This document shows, in pieces, positions 47,164 to 57,517 of a stretch of 64,000 bases of DNA. Numbering within the stretch: position 1 is the stretch's first letter; every line of letters begins with the position of its first letter. The notes under the pieces are model-generated. The model searched no databases. It worked only from the letters and a program-made list of their open reading frames with translations, and was not told the origin of the DNA. A program made the position numbers and the translations under genes. This DNA is from Tragulus kanchil (taxonomy: Eukaryota; Chordata; Mammalia; Artiodactyla; Tragulidae). Location of the stretch: the NCBI GenBank assembly GCA_022376925.1, contig JAIOJX010000032.1, positions 198,272,939 to 198,336,938 of the forward strand. The letters are read 5' to 3'.

Positions 47164-47449
47164 GGGCTTCCCTGGTGGTCTGGTGGGTAAAGAATCTGCC
47201 TTGCAGTGCAAGGGACACCTGTTCGATTCCTGGCCTGGAAAGATCCCACGTGCCAAAGAGCAGCTGGACTAGTGTGTCCAATTGTGAGCCAGTGCTCTGG
47301 AGTGCATGCACCCAGAGCTGGAGCTTAGCAACGAGAGAGGCCATTGCAATGAAAGGTCCACATAGGCCAAAGAATAAAGATGGATGAAAATAAATGGATA
47401 AAAAATCAATAAAAAAGAGGCCAAATTTAAACAAACAAACAAACAAAAA
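47164..47449 (+). mobile_element. CHR-type SINE
   Basis: ggcttccctggtggtctggt head, B box tgttcgattcc, cagctggactagtgtgtcca body, and a tail of aaac repeats ending near 47449. It is outside all duplications. The 93- and 168-codon frames here are SINE-derived. Confidence 0.9.
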
Positions 47450-48079
47450 GAACAGAGACCTAACTGAAAACAATTGTGGGCAGAAATCTGAGAAAAATAC
47501 CCACCTTAAACCAAATATCTAGTATTTCGATTCACTGAGACATATTTGATGGTAAGCGTGATCTTTAGGTTGTTGAACATCCCCATATTAAAGAAAGGAA
47601 GAGGGTCCTAGACAAATTCCAAACATTGTCCACTATCCTCTGCTCTTTATGTTCACGCCAGCTCCATTTATAGCTGACTCATCAAAGAACTTTCATATTA
47701 AATGACAATGGAAAATCATTTTCCATCATGAATTAAAAAAAAGCTCAGTTTACATATGAATGCTTATTTGTTCATCATTCTCAATGTTTATTAATGATAA
47801 CTTGGTGTAAAATTGCCATAATATATTGGCTGGAAGGTAGCCTATAAGGCCCAAGAAAGTTCTTCCTTACCTCCAACTATTCTCACTATCAACATTCTAT
47901 AGAACTTCAGTTTTCCAGTAAGACAAGTATTCCTTTGTGATTTTTCTGGCCTCTTCTAATATGTATATACTTCTGGTAAGATTATCATTAATCTAGTAAT
48001 CTAGTAACTAATCTTATAATGGACATGAGTTTGAGCAAGTTCTGGGAGCTGAGAAAGGACAAGGAATCCTAGCGTACTG

Positions 48080-48130
48080 TTGTCCATGTGGTCACAAAGA
48101 GTTAGATATGGCTGAGTGACTGAACTGAAC
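48080..48130 (+). mobile_element. BovA-type fragment (copies at 48080 and 49167)
   Basis: tgttgtccatgtggtcacaa, then agagttagatatggctgagt and gactgaactgaactg: the 3' end of a BovA-type SINE. The D15 duplicate is at 49167-49217. Confidence 0.75.
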
Positions 48131-48454
48131 TGAGTAATCCTTTGAAGCAAATATTTTATTGAGCATTTTCAACCAAGAACTCAAAAAGAAGATCCTGATA
48201 AAGTAGGGAAAATGAGATGGAGAAAAAGTACAGTATTGAGTACTAATTGGAAAGGACTACCTTTCAAAGAGTATCAAAAGAGAACATGTATATATATTTT
48301 AGGAGATGGAGGCTATAGGGCAAGGGTAAGAGACTGGGTCCAAATGAGAGATAAGAGTTCTCATAGAGGTAGGAAACTGAGAGGACACTGAAGACAATTC
48401 TTACCTATTACACAGTTCAGTCTTATCCTAAGCCTGGTGCAAGGGGTATCAAAG

Positions 48455-48660
48455 TGCAGTGGATAGATCGCTAGGCACACAGATTTGTCCTTAGTTTTAC
48501 CCCTTTCTATGTTTGTCACCTTGAACTGTGATTTCTTCATCTACATAGAAAAGATAATACTGCCTATCTTCTTTTCTACAAATATTAGGATCAAATGCAC
48601 TAACCAAAGGAAAAACTATGTAAAACATCTAGAAACTTAAGAAGGTGCTTCCCAAAGGAG
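48455..48660 (+). mobile_element. MIR-like remnant (three copies)
   Basis: gtgcagtggatagatcgcta, gtcaccttgaactgtgattt, cttcatctacatagaaaaga and taatactgcctatctt resemble a decayed MIR. Because D15 and D16 overlap, it appears again at about 49542-49747 and 50728-50933. Confidence 0.55.
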
Positions 48661-50041
48661 AGGAAGAATGGCATCTGTAGCAGCAGCTCCATTTATAGAC
48701 AACTTCCAAACATTGTCCACGATCCTCTGCTCTTTATGTTCACGCCAGCTCCATTTATAGCTGACTCATCAAAGAACTTTCATATTAAATGACAATGGAA
48801 AATCATTTTCCATCATGAATTAAAAAAAAGCTCAGTTTACATATGAATGCTTATTTGTTCATCATTCTCAATGTTTATTAATGATAACTTGGTGTAAAAT
48901 TGCCATAATATATTGGCTGGAAGGTAGCCTATAAGGCCCAAGAAAGTTCTTCCTTACCTCCAACTATTCTCACTATCAACATTCTATAGAACTTCAGTTT
49001 TCCAGTAAGACAAGTATTCCTTTGTGATTTTTCTGGCCTCTTCTAATATGTATATACTTCTGGTAAGATTATCATTAATCTAGTAATCTAGTAACTAATC
49101 TTATAATGGACATGAGTTTGAGCAAGTTCTGGGAGCTGAGAAAGGACAAGGAATCCTAGCGTACTGTTGTCCATGTGGTCACAAAGAGTTAGATATGGCT
49201 GAGTGACTGAACTGAACTGAGTAATCCTTTGAAGCAAATATTTTATTGAGCATTTTCAACCAAGAACTCAAAAAGAAGATCCTGATAAAGTAGGGAAAAT
49301 GAGATGGAGAAAAAGTACAGTATTGAGTACTAATTGGAAAGGACTACCTTTCAAAGAGTATCAAAAGAGAACATGTATATATATTTTAGGAGATGGAGGC
49401 TATAGGGCAAGGGTAAGAGACTGGGTCCAAATGAGAGATAAGAGTTCTCATAGAGGTAGGAAACTGAGAGGACACTGAAGACAATTCTTACCTATTACAC
49501 AGTTCAGTCTTATCCTAAGCCTGGTGCAAGGGGTATCAAAGTGCAGTGGATAGATCGCTAGGCACACAGATTTGTCCTTAGTTTTACCCCTTTCTATGTT
49601 TGTCACCTTGAACTGTGATTTCTTCATCTACATAGAAAAGATAATACTGCCTATCTTCTTTTCTACAAATATTAGGATCAAATGCACTAACCAAAGGAAA
49701 AACTATGTAAAACATCTAGAAACTTAAGAAGGTGCTTCCCAAAGGAGAGGAAGAATGTCAGAATGACCCAAGGGGTGTTTTTGCATTACACTCGCTCCCT
49801 CCAAAGCTCCCAGTTGTTATTTTTCCCTCCAACATTATGATTTTTTTTAATGCCAATTGTTTTTCTTATGAGAGGTTTCAAACATACACAAAAGTAGAGG
49901 GACCAGCAGAGGACTTCTCTTAACTCTGCCCTACACTCCCTCATCTAAATACCTTGCCACTGTCCATAACCTTATTTTAACAATTTCCAGTATATTGCCT
50001 GTTTCTTATCTAAACCTCCCCACCAACTACCTGGATATTAA

Positions 50042-50440
50042 TTTTTACAGCTTTATTGAGATAACATTTATATAGCATAGATGCATATATTTAAGTGGAC
50101 AGGTCAATAATATTTTGTAAATTTATGAAGTTGTGCAACCATAACAATAGACTTTGAGAACATTTTCATCACACACAAAAAAGTTCTTCCTTGTCTGTAT
50201 GTAGTCTCTTTCCATTTCCAGCCCCTTTACTGGGTTGAAGAATTTTCTTTTTTAATAGTTTGTTGGGAGTCTTTATCATGAACATGGTTGAATTCTGTCA
50301 AATGCCTAAAAAGGCACTGAAATGGCACTCATCCACTGAAATGATTACTTTTCCCTTTATTCTGTTAGCATAATTTATTACCATACCTGATTTTTAAAGT
50401 TAAACTAATTTTCCATTAATGAAATAATTCCCACTTGGTA
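50042..50440 (-). mobile_element. Old L1 fragment, antisense (copy 1)
   Basis: acagctttattgagataaca, gaagttgtgcaaccataaca, gagaacattttcatcacaca, then tttatcatgaacatggttga: old L1 3' and ORF2 sequence in reverse. The D16 duplicate is at 51228-51626. Confidence 0.7.
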
Positions 50441-50450
50441 ATGGTGGATA

Positions 50451-50526
50451 GGGCTTCCCAAGTGGCTCAGTGGTAAAGAATTTTTCTGCCAACACAGGAG
50501 ACACTGGGAGGCCCCTAGGTTTAGAT
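50451..50526 (+). mobile_element. Truncated Bov-tA head (D16 copy 1)
   Basis: Only the first 76 bases of the SINE, from gggcttcccaagtggctcag, survive before the D16 junction. The full element is at 51637-51857. Confidence 0.85.
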
Positions 50527-51227
50527 GGACTACCTTTCAAAGAGTATCAAAAGAGAACATGTATATATATTTTAGGAGATGGAGGCTATAGGGCAAGGGT
50601 AAGAGACTGGGTCCAAATGAGAGATAAGAGTTCTCATAGAGGTAGGAAACTGAGAGGACACTGAAGACAATTCTTACCTATTACACAGTTCAGTCTTATC
50701 CTAAGCCTGGTGCAAGGGGTATCAAAGTGCAGTGGATAGATCGCTAGGCACACAGATTTGTCCTTAGTTTTACCCCTTTCTATGTTTGTCACCTTGAACT
50801 GTGATTTCTTCATCTACATAGAAAAGATAATACTGCCTATCTTCTTTTCTACAAATATTAGGATCAAATGCACTAACCAAAGGAAAAACTATGTAAAACA
50901 TCTAGAAACTTAAGAAGGTGCTTCCCAAAGGAGAGGAAGAATGTCAGAATGACCCAAGGGGTGTTTTTGCATTACACTCGCTCCCTCCAAAGCTCCCAGT
51001 TGTTATTTTTCCCTCCAACATTATGATTTTTTTTAATGCCAATTGTTTTTCTTATGAGAGGTTTCAAACATACACAAAAGTAGAGGGACCAGCAGAGGAC
51101 TTCTCTTAACTCTGCCCTACACTCCCTCATCTAAATACCTTGCCACTGTCCATAACCTTATTTTAACAATTTCCAGTATATTGCCTGTTTCTTATCTAAA
51201 CCTCCCCACCAACTACCTGGATATTAA

Positions 51228-51626
51228 TTTTTACAGCTTTATTGAGATAACATTTATATAGCATAGATGCATATATTTAAGTGGACAGGTCAATAATATT
51301 TTGTAAATTTATGAAGTTGTGCAACCATAACAATAGACTTTGAGAACATTTTCATCACACACAAAAAAGTTCTTCCTTGTCTGTATGTAGTCTCTTTCCA
51401 TTTCCAGCCCCTTTACTGGGTTGAAGAATTTTCTTTTTTAATAGTTTGTTGGGAGTCTTTATCATGAACATGGTTGAATTCTGTCAAATGCCTAAAAAGG
51501 CACTGAAATGGCACTCATCCACTGAAATGATTACTTTTCCCTTTATTCTGTTAGCATAATTTATTACCATACCTGATTTTTAAAGTTAAACTAATTTTCC
51601 ATTAATGAAATAATTCCCACTTGGTA
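51228..51626 (-). mobile_element. Old L1 fragment, antisense (copy 2, within D16)
   Basis: Duplicate of 50042-50440 at offset 1186. Confidence 0.7.
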
Positions 51627-51636
51627 ATGGTGGATA

Positions 51637-51857
51637 GGGCTTCCCAAGTGGCTCAGTGGTAAAGAATTTTTCTGCCAACACAGGAGACACTGGAGGCATA
51701 GGTTTGATCCCCAGGTCAGAAAGATCCCCTAGAGGAGGAAATAGCAAACCACTCCAGTATTCTTGCCTGGAGTGTCTCATGGACAGAGGAGCCTGTTGGG
51801 TTGCAGTCCATAGGGTTGCAAAGAGTCAGACGTGACCAAGTGACCGAGCACACATAG
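51637..51857 (+). mobile_element. Bov-tA SINE
   Basis: Complete: gggcttcccaagtggctcag head, ggtttgatccccag B-box region, ccactccagtattcttgcct, then gagtcagacgtgaccaagtg. It splits an antisense old L1 that resumes at 51858. Confidence 0.92.
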
Positions 51858-52767
51858 TGGACAATCTTTTATATGTTGTTGAATTTGATTTGATAATTTT
51901 TAAAAGGATTTCTGCATCTCTGCTTATGAGGCATATTGTCCTGTATGTTTCTTTTGATGTGATTTGTCTGGCTTTGGTATCAGGATAATACTAGCCTCAC
52001 AGAATTAGTTGGAAATTGTATCTCTCTCTATTTTTCAAAAGAATTTGTGAATTTTTGATATTATTTCCTCTTAAAATATTTACTAGAAATCACCAATGAA
52101 AGCCATCTGGACTTTGACGTTTGTGAAAAATTGTTTGTTTGTTTGTTTTTAAGTGGATTTTCCAGTCTTAGGTAGGACTTTCTCTTTCCCTCTGCCTCAG
52201 CAAATGGCAGTAACTCTAGGTGGTGGCTGTTCTGGGATGATTTTTAATTGATAATTCAATTCATTTTTTCATATGCCTATTCATTTTCTTATTGAGTCAG
52301 TTGTGGTTGTTTGTACCTTTTTAAAAACTGTTTTCTTCCCATATTAGTTGACTAATCTGTTACTATAAAGTTGTTTATAGTGATCCTTTTTATCATTTCT
52401 TTAGTATTTCTCATAAGGTAAGGCTCCTAACAAAAAATTCCCACAGTCTTTGTTTACTTTAGAATGTCTGTATATCACTTAACATAGAATTCTTAGGTGA
52501 CAGTTACTTTCTCAGTACCTGACTGTGCATTTCATTGCCTTTTCAACTCCATAATTTTTAATGAAAATTCAGTCATTTAATGGTATTTTTATTTCCTGGA
52601 TGTGATGAATTATTTTTTCTCTTGATGTCTTTTAAGATTCTTCCTTGACTTTCAATAGTTTTACTAGGTTGTCCTTAGGTATAAAATTTGGGAGTTGGTA
52701 TTCTACTTAGGGTTTGGTGACTCTCTTTACACCGAGTATTTCATCAGTAGTGGGATGTTTTCAAACC

Positions 52768-53026
52768 TTTTTTTTTTTTGCCTCTAAGTCATCATTTATT
52801 TTCATCCATCTTTATTCTTTTGGCATGTGTGGGCCTCCCATTGCAGTGGCCTTTCTCATTGCAGGGCACTGGCCTTGGGCTCACGTGCTCCAGAGTGCTG
52901 GCTCCTAATTGGACATGCCGGCCCAGCTGCTCCACCACATGTGGGATCTTCCCAGGCCAGGGATCGAACCAGTACCCCTTTCACTGCAAGGTGGGCTCTC
53001 TACCCACTGGACCACCAAGGAAGCCC
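52768..53026 (-). mobile_element. CHR-type SINE, antisense (copy 1)
   Basis: T tract, then tttattttcatccatcttta, tgtgggcctcccattgcagt, tgggatcttcccaggccagg, gatcgaacc (B box) and ccactggaccaccaaggaag. Overlapping frames up to 123 codons are SINE translations. Confidence 0.92.
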
Positions 53027-53857
53027 TCTATCATTTTTTTATTCAAACTTTTTTTCTGACCTTTGCTTGCTTTCTTCAACATTTAGGACTTTTATAGCAC
53101 ATATATTGGTATGCTTGACATTGCCCTGTAGGACTCTTAGGATCTGTTCAATTTTCTTCATTTTTCCCTCTGTTCTTCAAAACAATAAATTCTTTTAATA
53201 TATGTTCACTGGTTCTTCTGCTATTTCAAATTTTCTATTTAGAACCCCTACAAAAATATCATTCTTTGCTGTTTTATTTTTCAATCACAAAATTTTTATT
53301 TAAAAAAATTTCCATCCTTTTGTCATCATTCTTTCTTGGCTGGCTTATTGTCATCATACTGTCATTTAAGCAGAATTTCTTTAGTTCTTTGAGCATGTGC
53401 TTAACAATTCCTTGAGAGTCTTTTCTTGATAAATCCCAAATGTGAACCTCCTCAGAAACAGTCTCATAGTATTTCAATTTTTTCCTGAGAATGGGATATG
53501 CTTTTTGTTTCCATGTTATATAATTTTTTATTTTTGTTGAAAATCAGACATTTTTATAACATAACACTTCAGTTCTGGATTGTAATCCCAGTCAAAGTTT
53601 GTTGTTTCTGGTACTTATTTGTTTTGTCAGTTGCCTGTGCATTTCATGGAAAAAAAATTCAGTCATTTAATGGTATTTTTATTTCCTGGATGTGATGAAT
53701 TATTTTTTCTCTTGATGTCTTTTAAGATTCTTCCTTGACTTTCAATAGTTTTACTAGGTTGTCCTTAGGTATAAAATTTGGGAGTTGGTATTCTACTTAG
53801 GGTTTGGTGACTCTCTTTACACCGAGTATTTCATCAGTAGTGGGATGTTTTCAAACC

Positions 53858-54116
53858 TTTTTTTTTTTTGCCTCTAAGTCATCATTTATTTTCATCCATC
53901 TTTATTCTTTTGGCATGTGTGGGCCTCCCATTGCAGTGGCCTTTCTCATTGCAGGGCACTGGCCTTGGGCTCACGTGCTCCAGAGTGCTGGCTCCTAATT
54001 GGACATGCCGGCCCAGCTGCTCCACCACATGTGGGATCTTCCCAGGCCAGGGATCGAACCAGTACCCCTTTCACTGCAAGGTGGGCTCTCTACCCACTGG
54101 ACCACCAAGGAAGCCC
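53858..54116 (-). mobile_element. CHR-type SINE, antisense (copy 2, within D17)
   Basis: Duplicate of 52768-53026 at offset 1090. Confidence 0.92.
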
Positions 54117-54628
54117 TCTATCATTTTTTTATTCAAACTTTTTTTCTGACCTTTGCTTGCTTTCTTCAACATTTAGGACTTTTATAGCACATATATTGGT
54201 ATGCTTGACATTGCCCTGTAGGACTCTTAGGATCTGTTCAATTTTCTTCATTTTTCCCTCTGTTCTTCAAAACAATAAATTCTTTTAATATATGTTCACT
54301 GGTTCTTCTGCTATTTCAAATTTTCTATTTAGAACCCCTACAAAAATATCATTCTTTGCTGTTTTATTTTTCAATCACAAAATTTTTATTTAAAAAAATT
54401 TCCATCCTTTTGTCATCATTCTTTCTTGGCTGGCTTATTGTCATCATACTGTCATTTAAGCAGAATTTCTTTAGTTCTTTGAGCATGTGCTTAACAATTC
54501 CTTGAGAGTCTTTTCTTGATAAATCCCAAATGTGAACCTCCTCAGAAACAGTCTCATAGTATTTCAATTTTTTCCTGAGAATGGGATATGCTTTTTGTTT
54601 CCATGTTATATAATTTTTTATTTTTGTT

Positions 54629-56840
54629 GAAAATCAGACATTTTTATAACATAACACTTCAGTTCTGGATTGTAATCCCAGTCAAAGTTTGTTGTTTCTG
54701 GTACTTATTTGTTTTGTCAGTTGCCTGCACTGTATTTATAGAAATTGTTTCTCTACATTGTGCAGTTACTGGTATTTTTGCTCAATATATATTTATTAAT
54801 TCTTATTTTTGCCTTTAAGCCTGAGTACCTAGAATTCACATCTCTGTTTTTACATAGCTCAGTACTCAGCTATTGATTAGTCAAAAGTTGTGCTCAAACA
54901 CCGCAAGCCAAAATAGTTCTCACCTTAAGTTGATAGAAATGTTTTTCTGCTAAGGAGCTCCTTCAAAGTGCAAGCAATTGTTAAATTTGCCTAGATTTTA
55001 CTCCCCCCTGAGCTCTCTCATGTCTCCTGTGCAGTTTTATGCAGTATCAAAGTCAACCTCGGATATGTGGATGGCTTGGGCTCTCTCCAGTCTTTTCTGG
55101 GCAGATGTATTTCTAATATATCTCTGTAAAATTTCTGGCTAGTTTGCTATTCCATTTTTTGTCCTAGCCAGGACTAACCTCAGGCTAACTGAACCTCTTG
55201 TCTTCCCAATTCATTGCTACTTAAATTTATTTGCTTCCCAATTCATGTGCCATTTGTCATGGTTTTTATTAGATGATGCCACTGGTTGTGTTCTGATCCA
55301 AATCAAGACATCCCCTCCAGAAACAAAGCTGCTTGTTTTTAGGCATTGCTCTGCACTGGTGGCATCACCATGCAGATTCAGCTGAGGTGAGGGATGGCGG
55401 TAGTTTCTGAAGGAAATGCCCTAGACCCTCACTGTTATAAAAAATATCAGTTTTCTTTTCCTTTGTTAAAAGAATACAAACTTCTCAATTTGCTCTATTA
55501 TTTTGGTAAATTTTCAAAACCCTGAATTTCTTCCAGTTTTATAATATTTTTGTGGACAGAAAACTTGCTGAGCTTTTCATTCTGCTATATCAGAGTCTAG
55601 GCTTGCTAGATTCTCACATGCGTCTATCTCCCCTATTGTGAACTGTTGACACTATGAGCCACTCCTACTGACTGTAGCGTTCCCTGTATTTAAAATTTGT
55701 GCTCAAGTGAGCAAAATGTGTCATTATATGTGTGGAAAATCAGACATTTTATAACATAACACTTCAGTTCTGGATTGTAATCCCAGTCAAAGTTTGTTGT
55801 TTCTGGTACTTATTTGTTTTGTCAGTTGCCTGCACTGTATTTATAGAAATTGTTTCTCTACATTGTGCAGTTACTGGTATTTTGCTCAATATATATTTAT
55901 TAATTCTTATTTTTGCCTTTAAGCCTGAGTACCTAGAATTCACATCTCTGTTTTTACATAGCTCAGTACTCAGCTATTGATTAGTCAAAAGTTGTGCTCA
56001 AACACCGCAAGCCAAAATAGTTCTCACCTTAAGTTGATAGAAATGTTTTTCTGCTAAGGAGCTCCTTCAAAGTGCAAGCAATTGTTAAATTTGCCTAGAT
56101 TTTACTCCCCCCTGAGCTCTCTCATGTCTCCTGTGCAGTTTTATGCAGTATCAAAGTCAACCTCGGATATGTGGATGGCTTGGGCTCTCTCCAGTCTTTT
56201 CTGGGCAGATGTATTTCTAATATATCTCTGTAAAATTTCTGGCTAGTTTGCTATTCCATTTTTTGTCCTAGCCAGGACTAACCTCAGGCTAACTGAACCT
56301 CTTGTCTTCCCAATTCATTGCTACTTAAATTTATTTGCTTCCCAATTCATGTGCCATTTGTCATGGTTTTTATTAGATGATGCCACTGGTTGTGTTCTGA
56401 TCCAAATCAAGACATCCCCTCCAGAAACAAAGCTGCTTGTTTTTAGGCATTGCTCTGCACTGGTGGCATCACCATGCAGATTCAGCTGAGGTGAGGGATG
56501 GCGGTAGTTTCTGAAGGAAATGCCCTAGACCCTCACTGTTATAAAAAATATCAGTTTTCTTTTCCTTTGTTAAAAGAATACAAACTTCTCAATTTGCTCT
56601 ATTATTTTGGTAAATTTTCAAAACCCTGAATTTCTTCCAGTTTTATAATATTTTTGTGGACAGAAAACTTGCTGAGCTTTTCATTCTGCTATATCAGAGT
56701 CTAGGCTTGCTAGATTCTCACATGCGTCTATCTCCCCTATTGTGAACTGTTGACACTATGAGCCACTCCTACTGACTGTAGCGTTCCCTGTATTTAAAAT
56801 TTGTGCTCAAGTGAGCAAAATGTGTCATTATATGTGTGGA
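54629..56840. repeat. Tandem duplication D18 (54629-55736 = 55735-56840)
   Basis: Head to tail with a 2-base overlap (ga). The offset falls 1106, 1105, 1104 through two single-T losses in copy 2, at about 12 and 145 bases from its start. The first 99 bases also end D17, so 53539-53637 is present three times. Confidence 0.97.
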
Positions 56841-56860
56841 GTTATAACTTTGGGAGAGAT

Positions 56861-57205
56861 TTTTTTTTTAAGATTCATTTATTTATTTATTTTTATTATT
56901 TATTTTGGGCGGGGGACAGGTTGGGGAGGGGGGCTAGCAGACCGGCCACTTCCGTTGCTCTTTCATTTTTCTATTTTCATCCATCTTTTTTGTTCTTTGG
57001 CCCATGTGGGCCTCCCATCGCAGTGGCCTCTGTTGTCACAGAGCGCCGGCTCTGGGCGCATGCGCTCCAGAGCTCCGGCTCGGTAATTGGACACATCGAT
57101 CCAGTCGCTCCATGGCACTTGGGATCTTCCCAGGCCAGGGATCGTACCGGCGCCCCTTGCACTGCAAAGCGGTGTTCTTACCCACTGGACCACCGGGGGA
57201 AGCCC
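56861..57205 (-). mobile_element. Long CHR-type SINE with target-site duplication, antisense
   Basis: T-rich tail (56861 onward), a GC-rich gggcgggg block, then the CHR body reversed: gcccatgtgggcctcccatc, gggatcttcccaggccaggg, a B-box complement at gggatcgtacc, and a ggaccaccgggggaagccc end. Flanked by tgggagagat at 56851-56860 and 57206-57215. At about 345 bp it is longer than the other CHR copies. Confidence 0.92.
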
Positions 57206-57404
57206 TGGGAGAGATATTTTTAAGAAGGTAAATCTTTGCATGGATCTGAATAGCAAAGTACATACATATCAAATACTTTCTAGTTCCATGACTATCTAGG
57301 TGCCACTAATTTTGCCTTAATTTTGATTTAATATATATAAAGCAATTGAGTAAGTGAAAAGAAAACTCATCTGCCTACTGGTCCATAATATCACTTTTTC
57401 AGCC

Positions 57405-57517
57405 TAAGATGACCAACCTTTCTGGTTTGCTGAGAAATATCCTGGTGATAGCACTACAAGTTCCACCTCCTAGGAAATCTCTCAATGCCAGACAGATTGG
57501 GATAGCTGGTCACCCTA
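57405..57517. mobile_element. Possible small palindromic MITE
   Basis: The left end agatgaccaacctttctggt and the right end gacagattgggatagctggtcaccct are imperfect inverted repeats between TA dinucleotides, like MER53-type elements. Heavily decayed. Confidence 0.4.

Larger units (their letters stand above)
47609..49757. repeat. Tandem duplication D15 (47609-48670 = 48696-49757)
   Basis: A unit of 1062 bp at offset 1087 with a 25-bp spacer (48671-48695). Two substitutions lie in the first 30 bases of copy 2 (48703 and about 48719). The spacer contains cagctccattta, also found about 50 bp into the unit. Confidence 0.97.
49341..51693. repeat. Tandem duplication D16 (49341-50507 = 50527-51693)
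   Basis: The largest offset of the complete pairs, 1186. The match is exact to 50507/51693, then continues weakly with small indels to the junction at 50526. The first 417 bases (49341-49757) are shared with D15 copy 2, so that segment occurs three times. Confidence 0.96.
52564..54727. repeat. Tandem duplication D17 (52564-53637 = 53654-54727)
   Basis: A unit of 1074 bp at offset 1090 with a 16-bp spacer (53638-53653). The spacer contains tgcatttcat, also present upstream at about 52527. No differences seen in the unit. Confidence 0.97.
51858..56840 (-). mobile_element. Old L1 / HAL1-like region, antisense
   Basis: About 51940-52010 (tgtctggctttggtatcagg, then ataatactagcctcacagaa) is antisense L1 ORF2. 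Text at about 53100-53180 (atattggtatgcttgacatt, then ctcttaggatctgttcaatt) and 53540 (tgttgaaaatcagacatttt) has the layout of L1/HAL1 ORF1 and its upstream region. Decayed, with no usable frame. Its right limit is uncertain. It is enlarged by D17 and D18 and interrupted by a CHR SINE. Confidence 0.5.
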
